A program made the position numbers and the translations under genes. 20,980 bases of DNA. Source: Alphaproteobacteria bacterium (GTDB lineage: Bacteria > Pseudomonadota > Alphaproteobacteria > Rhizobiales > Xanthobacteraceae). The notes under the pieces are model-generated. The model saw nothing but the letters and a program-made list of their open reading frames with translations, made no database searches and was not told where the DNA came from. The stretch covers positions 1-20,980 of the forward strand of contig VAZU01000059.1 in assembly GCA_005884745.1 (NCBI GenBank), given 5' to 3'. This document shows positions 14,593 to 20,980 of the stretch, one piece after another. Within the stretch, counting starts at the first letter, position 1, and each line of letters opens with the position of its first letter.

Positions 14593-16374
14593 ATGACCTA
14601 CCGGGCGCCGGTCGGCGACATCGCATTCACGCTCAAGCATGCGGCAGGCCTCAAGCGCGCGCTCGACGAGGGTCTCTACGGCGATCTGACCGAGGATCTC
14701 GTCGACGCCGTGCTCGAAGAGGCGGGCAAATTCGCAACCGACGTGATCGCGCCGCTCAACCGCGTCGGCGACGTCCATGGCACGCCGCTCGCGAACGGCG
14801 CGGTGAAGATGCCGCCCGGATGGAAGGAAGCCTATGCCGCCTGGACCGCCGCCGGCTGGAACGGGCTCGCCGCTTCCACCGACTGGGGCGGACAGGGCCT
14901 GCCGCACCTGATCAATGCCGCGTGCCTGGAGATGTGGCATGCCGCCGCGATGGCGTTCGGGCTCGGCCCCTTGCTGACCATGGGGGCAGCCGAAGCGCTT
15001 GCCGCGCACGGCGCCGAGGCGCTCAAGCAGACCTATCTGCCCAAGCTCGTCTCCGGCGAGTGGATGGGGACGATGCAGCTCACCGAGCCGCAGGCGGGCT
15101 CGGACCTCTCCGCGCTGCGCACCAAGGCCGAGCGACGCCAGGATGGCACCTACCGCATCACCGGCCAAAAAATCTTCATCACTTACGGCGAGCACGATCT
15201 CACCGACAACATCGTGCATTTCGTGCTGGCACGGCTGCCCGACGCGCCGCCCGGCACCCGGGGGATCTCGCTGTTTCTGGTTCCGAAATATCTGGTCAAT
15301 CCCGACGGCACGCTCGGGGCGAAGAACGACGTGCGCTGCCATTCGGTCGAGCACAAGCTCGGGATCCACGGGTCGCCGACCTGCACCATGGTGTACGGCG
15401 ATGACGGCGGCGCCACCGGCTTTTTGGTCGGTGAGGAGAACCGCGGCTTGGCCTGCATGTTCACCATGATGAACAACGCCCGGCTCGGCGTCGGTCTCGA
15501 AGGCGTCGCCGTCGCGGAGCGCGCGACCCAGCAGGCGCTGGCCTATGCGCGGGAGCGCCGCCAGGGACGGGCGCCGGACGCGGCGGATCCCGGCATGAGC
15601 CCGATCCTCGCGCATCCCGACGTTCAGCGCATGCTGCTGCTGATGCGCGCGTCTACCCGCGCCGCGCGGGCGATCTGCTACATGACCGCCGCCGCGATCG
15701 ACCGCTCGCACCGGGAGCGCGACGAGGCCGCGCGCGAGCGCGCGCAGGAGCGCGCTTCGCTGTTGACCCCGGTCGCCAAGGCGTTCTCGACCGACATCGG
15801 CATCGAGGTCGCCTCGCTCGGCGTGCAGGTCCACGGCGGCATGGGCTTTATCGAGGAGACCGGCGCCGCCCAGCATTACCGCGACGCACGCATTGCCACG
15901 ATCTACGAAGGCACCAACGGCATCCAGGCGATCGATCTCGTCACCCGCAAACTGCCGCTGTCGGGCGGGGCGGCGGTACGCGCCTTCCTGCAAGAGCTGC
16001 GCGGGACCGTCGCGGCCGTTCGTGAGATCAACGATCCGGCGCTCGGCGCGACGGCGGAGCGATTGAGCGAGGCGATCGAGAGTCTCGAGCGCGCAACCGA
16101 TTGGCTGCTCGCCGAGCTCGCCAGCCGGCCGCAAGCGGCGCTCGCCGGCGCGACCCCCTATCTGCGGCTGTTCGCGGTCGCGGCCGGCGGCTGCGCGCTC
16201 GCCGAGGAAGCCTTGGCGGCGACGCGCACGGATAGCGGCCACGATGCCGCCGGGCGGCTGGGCATCGCGCGGTTCTTCGCCGAGCACATGGCGGTCGCGA
16301 GCGGCGGCCTCGAACGCGAGGTGATCGGCGGCGCGGACGCGATCCTGGCCGCGCAAGCGGCGCTCGCCGGCTGA
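14593..16374 (+). CDS. Acyl-CoA dehydrogenase, long type (DmdC-like)
   Basis: This 593-residue enzyme oxidises the alpha-beta bond of an acyl-CoA with FAD and passes electrons to electron-transferring flavoprotein. It has the usual N-terminal helical domain (about 30-155), a middle beta domain with TEPQAGSDL (164-172) and a C-terminal helical domain. The catalytic base is Glu439 in IYEGTNGIQAIDLVTRK. An extra C-terminal helical domain follows (about 470-590). This long form is shared with DmdC, the 3-methylmercaptopropionyl-CoA dehydrogenase, but also with many enzymes for other acyl chains, so I do not assign the substrate. Glycine-rich IHGSPTCTMVYG and QVHGGMGFIEETG are also typical. The SDR gene follows 26 nt downstream. 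The 147-nt upstream gap is shared with the divergent sua5 gene and should hold both promoters. Confidence 0.92.
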   Translation: MTYRAPVGDIAFTLKHAAGLKRALDEGLYGDLTEDLVDAVLEEAGKFATDVIAPLNRVGDVHGTPLANGAVKMPPGWKEAYAAWTAAGWNGLAASTDWGGQGLPHLINAACLEMWHAAAMAFGLGPLLTMGAAEALAAHGAEALKQTYLPKLVSGEWMGTMQLTEPQAGSDLSALRTKAERRQDGTYRITGQKIFITYGEHDLTDNIVHFVLARLPDAPPGTRGISLFLVPKYLVNPDGTLGAKNDVRCHSVEHKLGIHGSPTCTMVYGDDGGATGFLVGEENRGLACMFTMMNNARLGVGLEGVAVAERATQQALAYARERRQGRAPDAADPGMSPILAHPDVQRMLLLMRASTRAARAICYMTAAAIDRSHRERDEAARERAQERASLLTPVAKAFSTDIGIEVASLGVQVHGGMGFIEETGAAQHYRDARIATIYEGTNGIQAIDLVTRKLPLSGGAAVRAFLQELRGTVAAVREINDPALGATAERLSEAIESLERATDWLLAELASRPQAALAGATPYLRLFAVAAGGCALAEEALAATRTDSGHDAAGRLGIARFFAEHMAVASGGLEREVIGGADAILAAQAALAG

Positions 16375-16400
16375 ACCCGGATCTGCGGAAGGAGCACGCG

Positions 16401-17270
16401 ATGGCGACGCTTCACGGCAAGACGCTGTTCATCACCGGCGCCTCGCGCGGCATCGGGCTGGCGATCGCGCTGAAAGCCGCGCGCGACGGCGCCAATGTCG
16501 CGATCGCCGCCAAGACCGAGGCGCCGCATCCCAAGCTCGCCGGCACGATCTACAGCGCCGCCCAGGAGGTCGAGCAGGCGGGCGGCCGCGCCCTGCCGCT
16601 CGTGGTCGACGTGCGCGACGAAGAGGCGGTGAAGAACGCGATCGACAAAACTGCGGCGACGTTCGGTTCGCTCGACATCGTCGTCAACAACGCCAGCGCC
16701 ATCCAGCTTACCGGCGTTGCCGAGACCGACATGCGCCGTTTCGATCTCATGCACCAGATCAACGCGCGCGGCACCTACATGGTCTCCAAATACGCGATCC
16801 CGCACCTCGAAAAGGCGGCGAGCCCGCATATCCTGATGCTCTCCCCGCCGCTCGATCTCAAGGAGAAATGGTTCGCGCCGCATACCGCCTATTCGATGGC
16901 CAAATACGGCATGAGCCTGGTCGTGCTCGGACTTGCCGGCGAGCTCAGATCGAAGGGGATCGCGGTCAACGCGCTGTGGCCGCGCACCACGATCGCCACC
17001 GCGGCGATCAAGAATATCCTGGGCGGCGACGTGCTGATGCGCAGGTCGCGCAGCGCCGACATCCTGGCCGACGCCGCGTATCGCATCTTTCTGAAACCCG
17101 CGCGCAGCTTCTCGGGAAATTTCCTGATCGACGACACGTTCCTGGCGGGCGAAGGCGTCACCGATTTCGAGTGCTACCGTGTCGATCCGAGCGAGCCGCT
17201 GGCGCCGGATTTCTTCGTTCCGGACGACAGCAAGCCGCCGGCGGGCGTCAGCCTGGCGGCGAGGACTTGA
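16401..17270 (+). CDS. Short-chain dehydrogenase/reductase, HSDL2-like
   Basis: This 289-residue SDR has the NAD(P)-binding motif TGASRGIG (12-19), NNAS (96-99) and the catalytic Ser148, Tyr164 and Lys168 (YSMAK). The cluster AIAAKTEAPHPKLAGTIYSA and the middle KEKWFAPHTAYSMAKYGMS match the HSDL2-like subgroup, whose members act on hydroxyacyl or related substrates. The precise reaction is not known here. AAGGAG six bases before ATG 16401 marks the start. It follows the acyl-CoA dehydrogenase closely and is followed 7 nt later by the deacetylase, so these three genes are probably one transcript, consistent with a role in acyl-chain oxidation. Confidence 0.9.
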   Translation: MATLHGKTLFITGASRGIGLAIALKAARDGANVAIAAKTEAPHPKLAGTIYSAAQEVEQAGGRALPLVVDVRDEEAVKNAIDKTAATFGSLDIVVNNASAIQLTGVAETDMRRFDLMHQINARGTYMVSKYAIPHLEKAASPHILMLSPPLDLKEKWFAPHTAYSMAKYGMSLVVLGLAGELRSKGIAVNALWPRTTIATAAIKNILGGDVLMRRSRSADILADAAYRIFLKPARSFSGNFLIDDTFLAGEGVTDFECYRVDPSEPLAPDFFVPDDSKPPAGVSLAART

Positions 17271-17277
17271 GCTCCGC

Positions 17278-18207
17278 ATGTCCACCCTGCTCGTCAGCCA
17301 CAGCGCCTGCCTCGAGCACTTGACGCCGCTCGGCCATCCGGAGCGTCCGGACCGGCTGCGCGCGATCGAGCGCGTGCTCGAGCACGAGCGCTTCATGCCG
17401 CTCGCGCGCGAGCAGGCGCCGCGCGCGGCGCCGGAAACCATCGCGCTGTGCCATCCGCAGGAATATATCGAACAGATTCGCGAGGCGGTGCCGCGGGACG
17501 GCCTGGTGCGTCTCGACGCCGATACGGCGATGTCGTCCGGCAGTTTCGAAGCGGCAACGCGCGCGGTCGGCGGGGCGGCGCTCGCGGTCGATGAGGTGAT
17601 GACCAAGAAGGCCGCGAACGCCTTCGTGGCGATTCGCCCGCCGGGGCATCATGCGGAACCCGCGGTGCCGATGGGATTCTGCCTGTTCAACAACGCCGCG
17701 ATCGCCGCGCGCTACGCCCAGCGCCGCCACGGCGCCGAGCGCGCGGCCATCGTCGACTTCGACGTCCATCACGGCAACGGCTCGCAGGCGATCTTCTGGG
17801 CGGATCCGACCGTGATGTATTGCTCGACGCACGAGATGCCGCTCTACCCGGGCACCGGCTCGATCTCGGAGCGCGGCGAGCACGACAACATCGTCAACGC
17901 GCCGCTGCGGGCGGGCGACGGCGGGCCTGAGTTCCGCGAAGCGTTCGAGACCGCCATTCTTCCCCGGCTGCAAGAGTTTCGGCCGGACTTCATCGTGATC
18001 TCCGCGGGTTTCGACGCGCACATGCGCGATCCGCTGGCGAACCTCAATCTGTCGGAGGCGGATTTCGGCTGGGCGACCCGAAAAATCCTGGAGGCCGCCG
18101 ATGCGAGCGCCGAGGGCCGCGTGGTGTCGGTGCTCGAAGGCGGCTACGACCTCGAGGGCCTGGCGCGCTCGGTCGCCGCGCATGTCATTGCGCTGATGCG
18201 GGCGTGA
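17278..18207 (+). CDS. Histone-deacetylase-like amidohydrolase (class II type)
   Basis: This 309-residue zinc hydrolase belongs to the arginase/deacetylase superfamily and removes acetyl or related acyl groups from amines such as acetyl-lysine or acetylpolyamines. Visible sites: the catalytic His pair 124-125 in PPGHHAEP, zinc ligands Asp162 and His164 in VDFDVHHGNG, Asp246 in SAGFDAH, and Tyr290 in LEGGYD, with YPGTGS in between. I set the start at ATG 17278 because MSTLLVSHSACLEHLTPLGH is the family's usual N-terminus. The frame is open farther upstream but that part lies inside the SDR gene. The true substrate in this bacterium is unknown. It is 7 nt after the SDR stop. Confidence 0.92.
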   Translation: MSTLLVSHSACLEHLTPLGHPERPDRLRAIERVLEHERFMPLAREQAPRAAPETIALCHPQEYIEQIREAVPRDGLVRLDADTAMSSGSFEAATRAVGGAALAVDEVMTKKAANAFVAIRPPGHHAEPAVPMGFCLFNNAAIAARYAQRRHGAERAAIVDFDVHHGNGSQAIFWADPTVMYCSTHEMPLYPGTGSISERGEHDNIVNAPLRAGDGGPEFREAFETAILPRLQEFRPDFIVISAGFDAHMRDPLANLNLSEADFGWATRKILEAADASAEGRVVSVLEGGYDLEGLARSVAAHVIALMRA

Positions 18208-18309
18208 AATCACTCGCCTCTTCGCTGCCCTGCAGCTCGGGCGTCGCTTGGCCGGGATGACGACGCCGAGTATAAGGCGGGCGACGCAGCATCGAATGGG
18301 AATGAGCCG

Positions 18310-18555
18310 ATGGCCGACAACGCTGACGTGCCGCAGCTGTCATTCGAGAAGGCGCTCGCCGAGCTCGAATCCATCGTGCAGAAGCTCGAGCGGGGCGACG
18401 TCGCGCTCGAGGAATCGGTGACGATCTACGAGCGCGGCGAAGCGCTCAAGCGCCGCTGCGAGGAGCTGTTGCGCCAAGCCGAAGCCCGCGTCGAGAAGAT
18501 CACGCTCGACAGCTCTGGCAAGCCGACCGGCACCGAGCCGCTCGACGTCGGCTGA
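18310..18555 (+). CDS. xseB: Exodeoxyribonuclease VII small subunit
   Basis: This 81-residue protein matches XseB in length and sequence: LSFEKALAELESIVQKLERG, VALEESVTIYERGEALKRRC, and AEARVEKITLD, two helices joined by a turn. It binds XseA, the large subunit (not in this window), to form the cytoplasmic nuclease that degrades single-stranded DNA. The start is ATG 18310; the leader just before it is only weakly complementary to 16S rRNA. It lies 102 nt after the deacetylase gene, an order seen in related genomes, where dxs usually follows; here it does not. Confidence 0.93.
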   Translation: MADNADVPQLSFEKALAELESIVQKLERGDVALEESVTIYERGEALKRRCEELLRQAEARVEKITLDSSGKPTGTEPLDVG

Positions 18556-18690
18556 GCCTCGCTTTTTGCTGTCTCCTTGGACTCCGGATGCCGCTACACC
18601 CTTTTGAGCGCCATTCTGGAGCCCACCTCGACGGACCGATTTGCCAGTGCGTCGCATCCATCGGCCGGGACCGGATTTTTCGCAAGATGC

Positions 18691-18718
18691 TTGGATTCGC
18701 TTGGGTTTCGTATAAAGA
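18691..18718 (+). promoter_or_regulatory. Possible sigma-70-like promoter before the small membrane protein gene
   Basis: TTGGAT at 18691-18696 and TAAAGA at 18713-18718 (within TATAAAGAAT) are 16 nt apart in a locally AT-richer stretch, about 70 nt before ATG 18790. This is pattern resemblance only; a reading with TATAAA gives a short 14-nt spacer. Confidence 0.3.
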
Positions 18719-18789
18719 ATGTGGCACGGCATCTCTGCGCGCCGGTCAAGCGGCCCAAGAAGATGGGAATGCCGAGGAGAGGAGGGGGG

Positions 18790-18981
18790 ATGAACCAAAG
18801 CTTGCTGAAACTCGCGGCACGCTTGGCCTGCGTCGCTCTCGTGGTGAGCGTGGTTTTTCCGTTGGGCCGGATCCTGTTTCCCTACGTGGGGGCCGAGTTC
18901 GGAATCCTGCAGTTCAGCGCGCTCGAAGCCGTGCTGAGCACGACGGTGGGTTTCGGGATTTACACGGCTTTCTTCGGCTAA
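18790..18981 (+). CDS. Small two-helix membrane protein, 63 residues
   Basis: The start ATG 18790 has a very strong ribosome site (AGGAG at 18780-18784, 5 nt away, preceded by another AGGAG). The product begins MNQSLLKLAARLACVALVVS and shows two hydrophobic stretches, about residues 8-30 and 43-62, ending in GFGIYTAFFG. A longer in-frame opening from 18577 is less likely, because that part is of different composition and contains the proposed promoter. I do not recognise a named family, though the protein looks like a genuine, compact inner-membrane peptide. It lies between xseB and tlyA, 111 nt before the latter. Confidence 0.7.
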   Translation: MNQSLLKLAARLACVALVVSVVFPLGRILFPYVGAEFGILQFSALEAVLSTTVGFGIYTAFFG

Positions 18982-19092
18982 GGCGGTCGAAGCCGAGCGC
19001 TAGGATCGCGGAGCGGGCGGCCCCAGGCCGGAACCCGTCCCGGAACGGATCCCTTGCTGGCCGCCGGCACGCCGCGTTGTTACTTCAGCGGC

Positions 19093-19824
19093 ATGAAAGC
19101 CCGCCTCCGCGCCGATCGCCTGCTTGTCGAGCGCGGCCTGTTCTCGAGCCGCGCCAAGGCCCAGGCCGCCATCGCGGCCGGCCTCGTCACCGCGAATGCG
19201 GCCTTGGTCCGCAAGGCTTCCGACGAAATCCCCGTCGATGCGGATTTGCGCGCGAGCGCCGAGCATCCATGGGTGTCGCGCGCCGGCGTAAAGCTTGCGG
19301 CGGCGCTCGATCATTTCCGGATCGATCCACGGGGGCGCGTGTGCCTCGACGTCGGCGCCTCGACCGGCGGGTTCACCGATGTACTGCTCGCGCGGGGCGC
19401 AAGGCGCGTCTATGCGGTCGACGTCGGCCGCGATCAGCTCGACGCGCGCCTGCGCCAACGCCCCGAAGTGATCTCGTTCGAGCAAACCGACATCCGCACG
19501 CTCGATCCGCGACGGCTCGCAGAGCCGCCGGATCTCGTCGTCGTGGACGTGAGCTTCATCCCGCTCGCGCTGGTACTGCCTGCCGCGCTGCGGCTGGCGC
19601 GATCACCGGCAGACCTCGTGACGCTGATCAAGCCGCAGTTCGAAGCCGGGCCGCGCAACGTGAGGAAAGGGGTTGTCCGCGACGCCGGCGTCCAGGCGCG
19701 CGTCTGCGCGGAGATCGCCGATCTCGTCGCTTCGCTCGGCTGGAAGCCCGACGGCCTGCTGCCGTCCCCGGTGCTCGGCCGCGAGGGCAATCGCGAGTTC
19801 CTGCTCGGGGCGCGACATGACTGA
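19093..19824 (+). CDS. tlyA: TlyA-type rRNA 2'-O-methyltransferase
   Basis: This 243-residue protein has an N-terminal S4 RNA-binding domain (about 5-60, RLRADRLLVERGLFSSRAKA) and a Rossmann methyltransferase domain with the SAM motif DVGASTGGFT (86-95). Lys67, Asp152, Lys180 and Glu235 fall where the family's K-D-K-E catalytic residues lie. In mycobacteria TlyA methylates the 2'-O of cytidines in 16S and 23S rRNA; a similar role is expected here. I use ATG 19093, which gives the family's usual start; a TTG at 19054 is in frame but adds an atypical lead. Its last bases overlap the start of the next methyltransferase by eight nucleotides, indicating coupling. Confidence 0.93.
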   Translation: MKARLRADRLLVERGLFSSRAKAQAAIAAGLVTANAALVRKASDEIPVDADLRASAEHPWVSRAGVKLAAALDHFRIDPRGRVCLDVGASTGGFTDVLLARGARRVYAVDVGRDQLDARLRQRPEVISFEQTDIRTLDPRRLAEPPDLVVVDVSFIPLALVLPAALRLARSPADLVTLIKPQFEAGPRNVRKGVVRDAGVQARVCAEIADLVASLGWKPDGLLPSPVLGREGNREFLLGARHD

Positions 19825-20980
19825 GCATCTGGCCATCGCCAGCATGGGCCATCGCGGCGACGGAATAGCCGAAGCTCGCGATCCCGCCGTCTATGTGCCG
19901 TACACCTTGCCCGGCGAAACCGTCGAGGTCGAGGCGGTGCCGGGTCATCCCGACCGGCGGCGTCTGCTAGCGGTGAAATTGCCAAGTCCCGAACGCATTG
20001 CGCCGGTCTGCCCGCATTTTGGCACCTGCGGCGGCTGTGCCGTCCAGCATTGGAGCTTTGCGAGCTATCGCGCGTGGAAGCGCGGGCTCGTGATCGAGGC
20101 GCTGGCGCAGGCGGGGCTGAACGCTCCGGTCGGCGACCTCATCGACGCGCACGGGGAAGGGCGGCGCCGCGCCGTGTTCCATGCCCGCTCGCGCGGCCGC
20201 GATATTCTCGAGGTCGGATTTGCGGCCAGCCGCAGTCATCGCATCGTGGACGTCGATCGCTGCCCGGTGCTCTCACCGGCTCTCGACGGCGCCATCGACG
20301 CCGCCTGGGACCTTGCGGAGACCGTCAAGCACAAGGGCAAGCCGCTCGACATCCAGGTGACGGCAACGGAAGTTGGCCTCGACGTGGACCTGCGCGGCTC
20401 GGGGCCGTTACCGCCGGAGGCGATGTCCAGGCTGGCGCGGGCGGCGGACGCGCATCGCTTGGCGCGACTGACCCGCCACGGCGAGCTGGTCGGGCAGCGC
20501 GCGGTTCCGGTCGTGCGCGTGGGCAAGGCCGTAGTCCCGCTGCCGCCGGGCGCGTTTCTGCAGGCCACGGCGGAAGGCGAGGCCTCGCTCGCGCGGCTCG
20601 TCTGCGCGCATGTCGCCGAAGCTCGGAACATCGCCGATCTATTTTGCGGGATCGGCCCGTTTGCGCTGCGGCTGGCGGAACGGGCCCGGGTGACGGCGGC
20701 GGATAGCGACGCCGGCGCGGTCGCCGCGCTCGGGGCAGCCGCCAAGACGACCCCCGGCTTGAAACCGGTTGCGACCGAACGACGCGACCTCTACCGCCGG
20801 CCGTTCGCCGAGCCAGAGCTCGAGCCATTCGACGCCGTGGTGTTCGATCCGCCGCGGCAGGGCGCGCTCGCGCAGGCGCAAAAGCTCGCCCGCTGCGATG
20901 TGCCTTTCGTCATCGCCGTCTCCTGCAATGCCGCGACGTTTGCCCGCGACGTGCGCGTTCTGGTCGACGGCGGCTATCGG
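19817..20980 (+). CDS. TrmA/RumA-type RNA 5-methyluridine methyltransferase, 3' end outside window
   Basis: The frame runs from ATG 19817 to the window edge without a stop (388 codons). Residues about 1-55 form a TRAM RNA-binding domain (SMGHRGDGIAEA, VYVPYTLPGETVEVEA). The iron-sulfur cysteines Cys65, Cys71 and Cys74 lie in CPHFGTCGGC with the E. coli RlmD spacing, and Cys149 in VDRCPVL completes the set. The methyltransferase core has ADLFCGIGPFALRLAER and FDPPRQGA, and the catalytic nucleophile is Cys370 in VSCNAATFARD. The enzyme puts a methyl group on C5 of a uridine in rRNA or tRNA, but which site (for example U1939 or U747 of 23S, or U54 of tRNA) cannot be decided. Only a short C-terminal part is missing. 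Coupled to tlyA by overlap. Confidence 0.93.
   Translation, partial: MTEHLAIASMGHRGDGIAEARDPAVYVPYTLPGETVEVEAVPGHPDRRRLLAVKLPSPERIAPVCPHFGTCGGCAVQHWSFASYRAWKRGLVIEALAQAGLNAPVGDLIDAHGEGRRRAVFHARSRGRDILEVGFAASRSHRIVDVDRCPVLSPALDGAIDAAWDLAETVKHKGKPLDIQVTATEVGLDVDLRGSGPLPPEAMSRLARAADAHRLARLTRHGELVGQRAVPVVRVGKAVVPLPPGAFLQATAEGEASLARLVCAHVAEARNIADLFCGIGPFALRLAERARVTAADSDAGAVAALGAAAKTTPGLKPVATERRDLYRRPFAEPELEPFDAVVFDPPRQGALAQAQKLARCDVPFVIAVSCNAATFARDVRVLVDGGYR

Noticed and set aside
14554..16356. 600-codon minus-strand open frame opposite the acyl-CoA dehydrogenase
   Set aside because: The composition is Arg/Ala/Gly-biased with no domain, and it mirrors the codon bias of a certain gene on the other strand.
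2448..16374. A DMSP degradation pathway, from the AcuI and DmdC-like genes
   Set aside because: The two genes are 12 kb apart on separate transcripts, acuI is damaged, and no dmdA, dmdB, dmdD or DMSP lyase gene is visible. Both families also serve general acyl-CoA metabolism.
17179..17277. Longer start for the deacetylase gene, overlapping the SDR gene
   Set aside because: The added residues lie within the SDR coding sequence in another frame, and the family N-terminus begins at ATG 17278.

Overview
The window is high-GC chromosomal DNA with strong alphaproteobacterial character, most like Hyphomicrobiales (the Bradyrhizobium/Rhodopseudomonas/Xanthobacteraceae side). Reasons: the GC-rich codon use, a TIGR02301-type exported protein beside a Nudix hydrolase, the ygfZ-tag-HD hydrolase-phosphatase series, the deacetylase-xseB-tlyA-RNA methyltransferase series, and intergenic palindromes of types common in that order. 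The taxonomic call is from gene content and recall, not from a search.

Layout. (1) 1-3352, plus strand: the end of a SleB-type cell-wall hydrolase, a 412-nt gap, an MFS transporter gene broken by a frameshift, a run of three perfect hairpins, and an acryloyl-CoA reductase (AcuI/YhdH family) gene that has lost about 28 N-terminal codons. (2) 3426-3875: a small exported protein with four cysteines, facing (3) a long minus-strand block, 3958-14445. Read in its own direction this block is: a Sua5/TsaC-type threonylcarbamoyl-AMP synthase gene with an out-of-frame junction, an FAD-linked 2-hydroxyacid dehydrogenase, a Nudix hydrolase, a TIGR02301 protein, two small unknown proteins, ygfZ, tag, an HD-domain phosphohydrolase, a tyrosine phosphatase and a giant DUF2339 membrane protein. 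(4) 14593-20980, plus strand: an acyl-CoA dehydrogenase of the long DmdC-like type, an HSDL2-like SDR, a class II histone-deacetylase-like hydrolase, xseB, a 63-residue membrane protein, tlyA and a TRAM-containing TrmA/RumA-type RNA methyltransferase that runs off the window.

How the genes work together. Most are housekeeping: nucleic-acid repair and turnover (tag, xseB, HD hydrolase, Nudix), RNA modification (Sua5, TlyA, TrmA/RumA-type, YgfZ) and acyl-CoA or hydroxyacid oxidation (ACAD, SDR, FAD oxidase). ygfZ-tag and tlyA-RNA methyltransferase have overlapping ends and are probably translationally coupled. The remaining blocks look like short operons.

I see no CRISPR array, phage, insertion sequence, defence cassette or biosynthetic cluster, and I do not think the window holds a new multi-gene system. 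The points most worth a second look are three reading-frame lesions in otherwise well-conserved genes (MFS, acuI, sua5), each consistent with a short non-triplet loss; several palindromic intergenic repeats, two of which supply a start signal or the C-terminus and stop codon of neighbouring genes; and a small conserved-looking membrane protein sitting where relatives usually carry dxs.
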